The notes beneath the pieces are model-generated. The model made no database searches, had not been told where the DNA came from, and saw only the letters and a program-made list of their open reading frames with translations. A program made the translations under genes and the position numbers. Positions 60,149 through 64,000 of a stretch of 64,000 nt of DNA are shown piece by piece. Source of the DNA: Streptomyces drozdowiczii (GTDB lineage: Bacteria; Actinomycetota; Actinomycetes; Streptomycetales; Streptomycetaceae); contig NZ_CP098740.1 of the NCBI RefSeq assembly GCF_026167665.1, forward strand, positions 2,046,001-2,110,000, written 5' to 3'. Each line of letters begins with the position of its first letter. Position 1 is the first letter of the stretch.

Positions 60149-60799
60149 TCAGCCGAGGATGCCCCGGTCGTAGCCGGTCGCCACGGCGGCGGCGCGGTCC
60201 TTGACGCCGAGCTTGGCGAAGAGGTGGGTGAGGTGGGTCTTCACGGTGGCCTCGCTGATGAACAGCTCGGCGGCGATCTCCCGGTTGGAGGTGCCCCGGG
60301 CGACGAGCGTCAGCACCTCGCGCTCCCGGGCCGACAGCGTGTCGTTGCCCGCGGCGACCGGGGCGCGGACCGCCGAGACGAGCCGGGACGCGACGGCCGG
60401 GGACAGCACGGTCCGGCCCTCGGCGGCGGCCCGGACGGCGGTGAACAGCTCTTCGCGGGGCGCGTCCTTGAGGAGGTAGCCGGTCGCGCCCGCCTCGATC
60501 GCGGGGAGGGTGTCGGAGTCGGTGTCGTACGTGGTGAGGACGAGGACCTTGGAGCGGGCGCCGCGCCGGGTCAGCTCGGTGATCGCGGCGACCCCGCCGC
60601 CGCCGGGCATGCGCAGGTCCATGAGCACCACGTCGGGGTCGAGCCGGAAGGCCATCTCGACGCCCTCGACCCCGTCGGCCGCCTCGCCGAGCACCCGGAA
60701 CTCCGGTGCGGCGGCGAACATCCCGCGCAGCCCGTCCCGTACGACGGGGTGGTCGTCGACGACGATCAGGGTGATGACGCGCGCGGGTTCCCGGTCCAT
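60149..60799 (-). CDS. NarL/FixJ-family response regulator
   Basis: 216 residues. The receiver domain has VVDDHPVVRDGL and the phosphorylated Asp in VVLMDLRMPGGGG; a LuxR helix-turn-helix follows (LSAREREVLTLVARGTSN, ATVKTHLTHLFAKLG). It lies 23 bases after the histidine kinase, its likely partner. The start codon is uncertain: the chosen ATG gives MDREPARVITL and has no clear ribosome site. Confidence 0.94.
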   Translation of the reverse strand: MDREPARVITLIVVDDHPVVRDGLRGMFAAAPEFRVLGEAADGVEGVEMAFRLDPDVVLMDLRMPGGGGVAAITELTRRGARSKVLVLTTYDTDSDTLPAIEAGATGYLLKDAPREELFTAVRAAAEGRTVLSPAVASRLVSAVRAPVAAGNDTLSAREREVLTLVARGTSNREIAAELFISEATVKTHLTHLFAKLGVKDRAAAVATGYDRGILG

Positions 60800-60822
60800 G
60801 ACGGACACCGTACGGGACGGGT

Positions 60823-62076
60823 TCAGGAGTGCGGGACCAGCGGGACGCGGGCGCTGATCGCCGTGCCCAGGCCCGGTCCGGTCTCCACCTCGACGGTGCC
60901 GGCGATGCGTTCGGCGCGCGAGCGCATGCCGCCGAGGCCGAATCCGCCGGCGCCCCGGTACGGGGGCAGCGCGGCCGGGTCGAAGCCGCGGCCGTCGTCG
61001 CGGACGTCGAGCGTGATCTCGTCGCCCATGTAGGAGAGGGTGACCCCGGCCCGGGACGCCTTCGCGTGCCGGGCGGCGTTGGCGAGGGCCTCCTCGGCTA
61101 TGCGGAGCAGGGTGGCGCCGACCTCGTCGTGCAGGGGTGCGACGGTGCCGGTGACGGTGAACTCGGCGCGTACTCCGGTGCGTTGGGACCAGGTGGCGAC
61201 GGTCTTCTTGAGCGCGCCGGGCAGGTCGTCGTGTTCGAGGGCGGCCGGCAGCAGGTTGTGCACCGAGCGGCGGGCCTCGCCGAGGCTGTGCCGGGCGAGG
61301 GCTGCGGCGCGTACGAGGTGGTCGCGGGCGAGGTCCGGGTCGGTGTCGGCGGTGGAGCCGGCGGCCTGGAGCTGGGCGATGATGCCGGTGAGGCCCTGGG
61401 CGATGGTGTCGTGGATCTCGGCGGCCAGTCGGCTCCGCTCGTCGGCCACCCCGGCCTCGCGGGCCTGCACGAGGAGCTGGGCGTGGAGTCCGGCGTTCTC
61501 CGCGAGGGCCTGTTCCAGGCGGGCGTTGGCGGTCTCCAGGGCGGTGATGGTCTCGGTGCGGGCCCGGTCCTGCTCGGCCTCCCGGTCCCCGATCTGGGCG
61601 AAGACCATGGTGAGGGTGGCGTGCACGGCGAGGACGATGCCGAAGACGATCCAGTTCATCAGGGTGGCGGGCGGCAGGGTGCTGCCGCTCTGGGCGCCCG
61701 CCATGATGACGGCGACCGCGAGCAGCCCGGGCCGGACGCCGCGTCGCGGAAGGATCCGTCCGGCGTCGAAGTAGCCGAGCACCGCGTAGATGGAGAAGAA
61801 CGGGTTGCACCAGGTGAGCCCGAGGGTCAGCAGGGTGCGGGCGGTGAAGTAGCGGACACCGGCACTTGGTCCGGCGGTGCGCGCGCTCCGGGACCACCAC
61901 AGCTGGAGGACGAGCGTTGCCGGGAGGAGCACCGCGACGGCGCGCTCGTCGGCCGGGGACATGACGAGGTTCCGGGTGACGGCCGAGACGACGGCGGCCA
62001 GGCCGAGCAGCCCGTACGGGCCGTACCGGAAGAACCGGCCCCACCACTGCTCGGCCGTCGTGACGTGTGCGCTCAT
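60823..62076 (-). CDS. Sensor histidine kinase (HisKA_3, LiaS/DesK type)
   Basis: 417 residues with about five N-terminal membrane helices (to about residue 165), a coiled-coil stretch (ALETANARLEQALAENAGLH), the phospho-acceptor His in RLAAEIHDTIAQGLTGI, and an HATPase domain (LRIAEEALANAARHA, DDGRGFDP, GGFGLGGMRSRA). The short loops between the helices suggest it senses the membrane itself or its partner transporter. It forms a unit with the ABC transporter genes upstream. Confidence 0.94.
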   Translation of the reverse strand: MSAHVTTAEQWWGRFFRYGPYGLLGLAAVVSAVTRNLVMSPADERAVAVLLPATLVLQLWWSRSARTAGPSAGVRYFTARTLLTLGLTWCNPFFSIYAVLGYFDAGRILPRRGVRPGLLAVAVIMAGAQSGSTLPPATLMNWIVFGIVLAVHATLTMVFAQIGDREAEQDRARTETITALETANARLEQALAENAGLHAQLLVQAREAGVADERSRLAAEIHDTIAQGLTGIIAQLQAAGSTADTDPDLARDHLVRAAALARHSLGEARRSVHNLLPAALEHDDLPGALKKTVATWSQRTGVRAEFTVTGTVAPLHDEVGATLLRIAEEALANAARHAKASRAGVTLSYMGDEITLDVRDDGRGFDPAALPPYRGAGGFGLGGMRSRAERIAGTVEVETGPGLGTAISARVPLVPHS

Positions 62077-62101
62077 GCGGAGAAGTCTCCCCCGGCCCCC
62101 G

Positions 62102-62899
62102 CTACTGCCACCTGAAGGTGCGGATCGCAGTCCACCCGGCGGCGAGGGCCCAGGTGGCGACCGCGCCGAGGTAGGCCCAGGCCGGCCAGTCGCCCCGGGC
62201 GGCCTGGTCCAGGGCCTGGGAGGCGGCGCCGAAGGGGGTGGCCTGGACGATGCGGCGGAGCGCGTCGGGCATGGCCTGGACGGGGACCCAGACGCCCGCC
62301 GTGAACATCATGGAGAAGTAGACCAGCGAGCCCGCGGTGGCGGCGATCTTCGTCGTACGGGAGAGCGCGCAGATCAGCGAGCCGATGGCGAGGACGCAGC
62401 CGACCGCGAGCAGCAGCGCCAGCAGATAGCCGAACGGCTGCTCCGGCAGCCGCACCCCGTAGGCGGTCCGGCCCACGGCCACGACCAGCAGCGCGGAGAC
62501 GAGCGCGGCCGCGCCGTGCAGCGCGATCTGGGCGCCGAGCAGCGCGGAGGGCCGCACCGGGGTGGTGGACATGCGGCGCAGGATGCCGCGTTCGCGGTAG
62601 CCGGTGAGGACGGGCGGCATCGCCTGGAGCCCGGACATGATCAGGGCGAGCAGCACCGCGACGGGCACGTACAGGTCGATGACGCGCCGGCCGCCGAGCC
62701 CGTCGTCGTGGGCCCGGAAGGAGGGGACGAGGCCGAGGATCGTCAGGAGCGCGGTCGGGAACACGACGATCCAGAACAGGCTGCCGGGTTCGCGCAGGAA
62801 GAGCCGGGTCTCCGCCTTGAGGACGGCGAGCGTCGCGCCCGGAACGGCGGTGCGGGGCGCGGTGGCGGGTGCGGTGGGTGCGGTGTGCGCTGTGGCCAT
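62102..62899 (-). CDS. ABC-2 type transporter permease
   Basis: 265 residues with six membrane helices of the ABC2_membrane family (GSLFWIVVFPTALLTILGL ... AYLGAVATWALAAGWTAI). It begins 1 base after the ATPase stop, so the pair forms a half-size exporter. DrrAB-like drug exporters and bacitracin-type systems share this design; the substrate is unknown. Confidence 0.93.
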   Translation of the reverse strand: MATAHTAPTAPATAPRTAVPGATLAVLKAETRLFLREPGSLFWIVVFPTALLTILGLVPSFRAHDDGLGGRRVIDLYVPVAVLLALIMSGLQAMPPVLTGYRERGILRRMSTTPVRPSALLGAQIALHGAAALVSALLVVAVGRTAYGVRLPEQPFGYLLALLLAVGCVLAIGSLICALSRTTKIAATAGSLVYFSMMFTAGVWVPVQAMPDALRRIVQATPFGAASQALDQAARGDWPAWAYLGAVATWALAAGWTAIRTFRWQ

Positions 62900-62900
62900 C

Positions 62901-63830
62901 TCAGGCTGCCCGTTCTGTGCGGCCGGGCCCGTCGGCGGGGCCGGTGAGGTCGAGGAAGGCGTCGTCCAGGGTGGCTTCGGAGACGCGCAGGCGGTGGGCG
63001 GTGACGCGGAGCCGGGCGAGCAGCGAGATCACGGCGTTGACGGTCTCGTCGGTGCCGTTGATGACGACCCGGCCGCCCTCGGTCTCGTACGCCACCGCGC
63101 CGGGCAGGCCCGCGAGTTCGGCCTCGGGCAGCGGCTCGGAGGGGGTGAAGGAGATGACGGTCGAGCCGTCGGCGCCGGCGACGAGGCCGTCCGGGGTGTC
63201 GAGCGCGACGACGCGCCCCCGGTCGATGACGGCGATGCGGTCGCAGAGGCGCTGGGCCTCCTCCATGAAGTGGGTGACGAGTACGACGGTGACGCCGCCG
63301 TTCCGGACGTCCTCGATCAGCTGCCAGGTGTCGCGCCGGGCCCTCGGGTCGAGGCCGGTGGTCAGCTCGTCCAGGATGACGACGCGGGGGCGGCCGACGA
63401 GGGCGAGCGCGATGGACAGCCGCTGCTTCTGGCCGCCGGAGAGCCGGTGGAAGCGGGTGTCCAGCTTGGCGTCCAGGCCGAGCCGTTCGGCGAGCGGGCG
63501 CCAGTCGGCGGGGCGTGGGTAGAAGGCGCTGTACAGGTCCAGGGCCTCGCGTACGGTGATCTTGGTCTGGAGTTCGCTCTCCTGGAGCTGGGTGCCGAGC
63601 AGTCCGGTCACCCGGTCGCGGTCGGCGACCGGGTCGAGCCCGGCGACCCGGACGGTGCCCGCGTCCGGGACCCGCAGGCCCGCGACACACTCGACGGTGG
63701 TGGTCTTGCCCGCGCCGTTGGGGCCGAGGATCCCGAAGATCTCCCCCTCGTCGACGGCGAAGGAGACCCCGTCGACCACGGGGCGGCCGGCGTAGGACTT
63801 GCGCACCCCGTTCGCTTCGATGATTGCCAT
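62901..63830 (-). CDS. ABC transporter ATP-binding protein (DrrA-like)
   Basis: 309 residues beginning MAIIEANGVRKSYAGRPVVD. Walker A GPNGAGKTTTVECVAGL, signature LSGGQKQRLSIALAL, Walker B VVILDELTTGLDP and H-loop VTHFMEE are present, with a C-terminal DUF4162-type extension that ends in TLDDAFLDLTG. An ATG 4 codons upstream is possible. It is the first gene of a four-gene unit, ATPase-permease-kinase-regulator. Confidence 0.94.
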   Translation of the reverse strand: MAIIEANGVRKSYAGRPVVDGVSFAVDEGEIFGILGPNGAGKTTTVECVAGLRVPDAGTVRVAGLDPVADRDRVTGLLGTQLQESELQTKITVREALDLYSAFYPRPADWRPLAERLGLDAKLDTRFHRLSGGQKQRLSIALALVGRPRVVILDELTTGLDPRARRDTWQLIEDVRNGGVTVVLVTHFMEEAQRLCDRIAVIDRGRVVALDTPDGLVAGADGSTVISFTPSEPLPEAELAGLPGAVAYETEGGRVVINGTDETVNAVISLLARLRVTAHRLRVSEATLDDAFLDLTGPADGPGRTERAA

Positions 63831-64000
63831 GGCACCGAGCATCGGCGCGACGGGCCCGCCCCGGTATCGGCCATCGCGCTCGAACCGGCATCGTCCGATC
63901 GGTTGATGCCCCGTACGACCCCTAGGGGGAGCGCGTCCGCCGGGGCGCCGGGGCGGGATAAAACCGCGGGACCGATATCCGGACGGACCGTAGGCTCCTC
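63831..64000. promoter_or_regulatory. Likely promoter region of the ABC/two-component unit (window end)
   Basis: About 170 bases without a gene. They contain CCCCTAGGGG-type and CCGATATCCGG inverted short repeats (63921-63932 and about 63972-63982). The unit's promoter should lie here, but I could not pick -10 and -35 hexamers with confidence. Confidence 0.3.

Overview
The window is high-GC actinobacterial DNA and almost certainly Streptomyces chromosome. Evidence: strong third-position G/C bias, frequent GTG and TTG starts, Streptomyces-type lipoprotein and Tat signals, a CabC-like EF-hand protein, and a gene order I recall from Streptomyces coelicolor (about SCO5514 down to the SCO5450s, ilvC to glgX and beyond), here running from ilvC at base 1 rightward. 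That synteny is from memory and was not searched. Most of the window is core genome; the only segment that looks accessory is about 49.2-52.6 kb.

Layout. 0-3.1 kb: ilvBNC on the minus strand, with a short branched-chain leader peptide and a transcription attenuator. 3.1-9.6 kb: a membrane GGDEF/EAL protein (cdgF-like, broken by one base), a 2-hydroxyacid dehydrogenase, an aldo/keto reductase and a lipoprotein sugar dehydrogenase (also broken by one base). 9.6-18.4 kb: a large LuxR-type ATPase regulator, small proteins, an MMPL exporter with a strong operator-like palindrome, and a Tat-exported phospholipase C. 18.5-27 kb: gatC-gatA-(80-aa membrane protein)-gatB, a long inverted repeat, a second GGDEF/EAL protein (rmdB-like) and ligA. 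27-35.4 kb: a MetE-like protein, SDR, LOG-family protein, mnmA, peptidoglycan amidase, cysteine desulfurase, two small membrane proteins, a FabR-like TetR regulator, a thioesterase and a TRIC channel. 35.4-41.6 kb: an oligopeptide ABC operon (C-A-B-D-F). 41.8-44.3 kb: two SseB-like proteins and a P-loop kinase-like protein. 44.5-49.1 kb: a tandem glycine riboswitch, gcvT, gcvH, glyA and sdaA. 49.2-52.6 kb: a second-type methionyl-tRNA synthetase and a class I terpene synthase. 52.7-64 kb: cabC, an anti-sigma-like ATPase, an enoyl-CoA hydratase, two lipoprotein L,D-transpeptidases, glgX, and an ABC transporter/two-component module.

How the genes work together: ilvBNC makes branched-chain amino acids under attenuation by their own charged tRNAs. 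Glycine excess, sensed by the riboswitch, should switch on glycine cleavage (gcvT, gcvH), with glyA and sdaA next to them forming a glycine-serine-pyruvate route. GatCAB makes Gln-tRNA(Gln)/Asn-tRNA(Asn) by transamidation. The two GGDEF/EAL proteins belong to c-di-GMP control of development. Adjacent L,D-transpeptidases and a peptidoglycan amidase elsewhere act on the wall.

The best leads are the unusual MetRS paralogue next to a lone terpene synthase, a motif shared by the TetR gene, its divergent neighbour and the thioesterase promoter, the 176-bp inverted repeat before gatC, the palindrome before the MMPL gene, and two independent single-base frameshifts in the same CCCC(T)GGGG context, which probably point to an assembly error. 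I saw no tRNA, rRNA, CRISPR array, transposase or phage gene.
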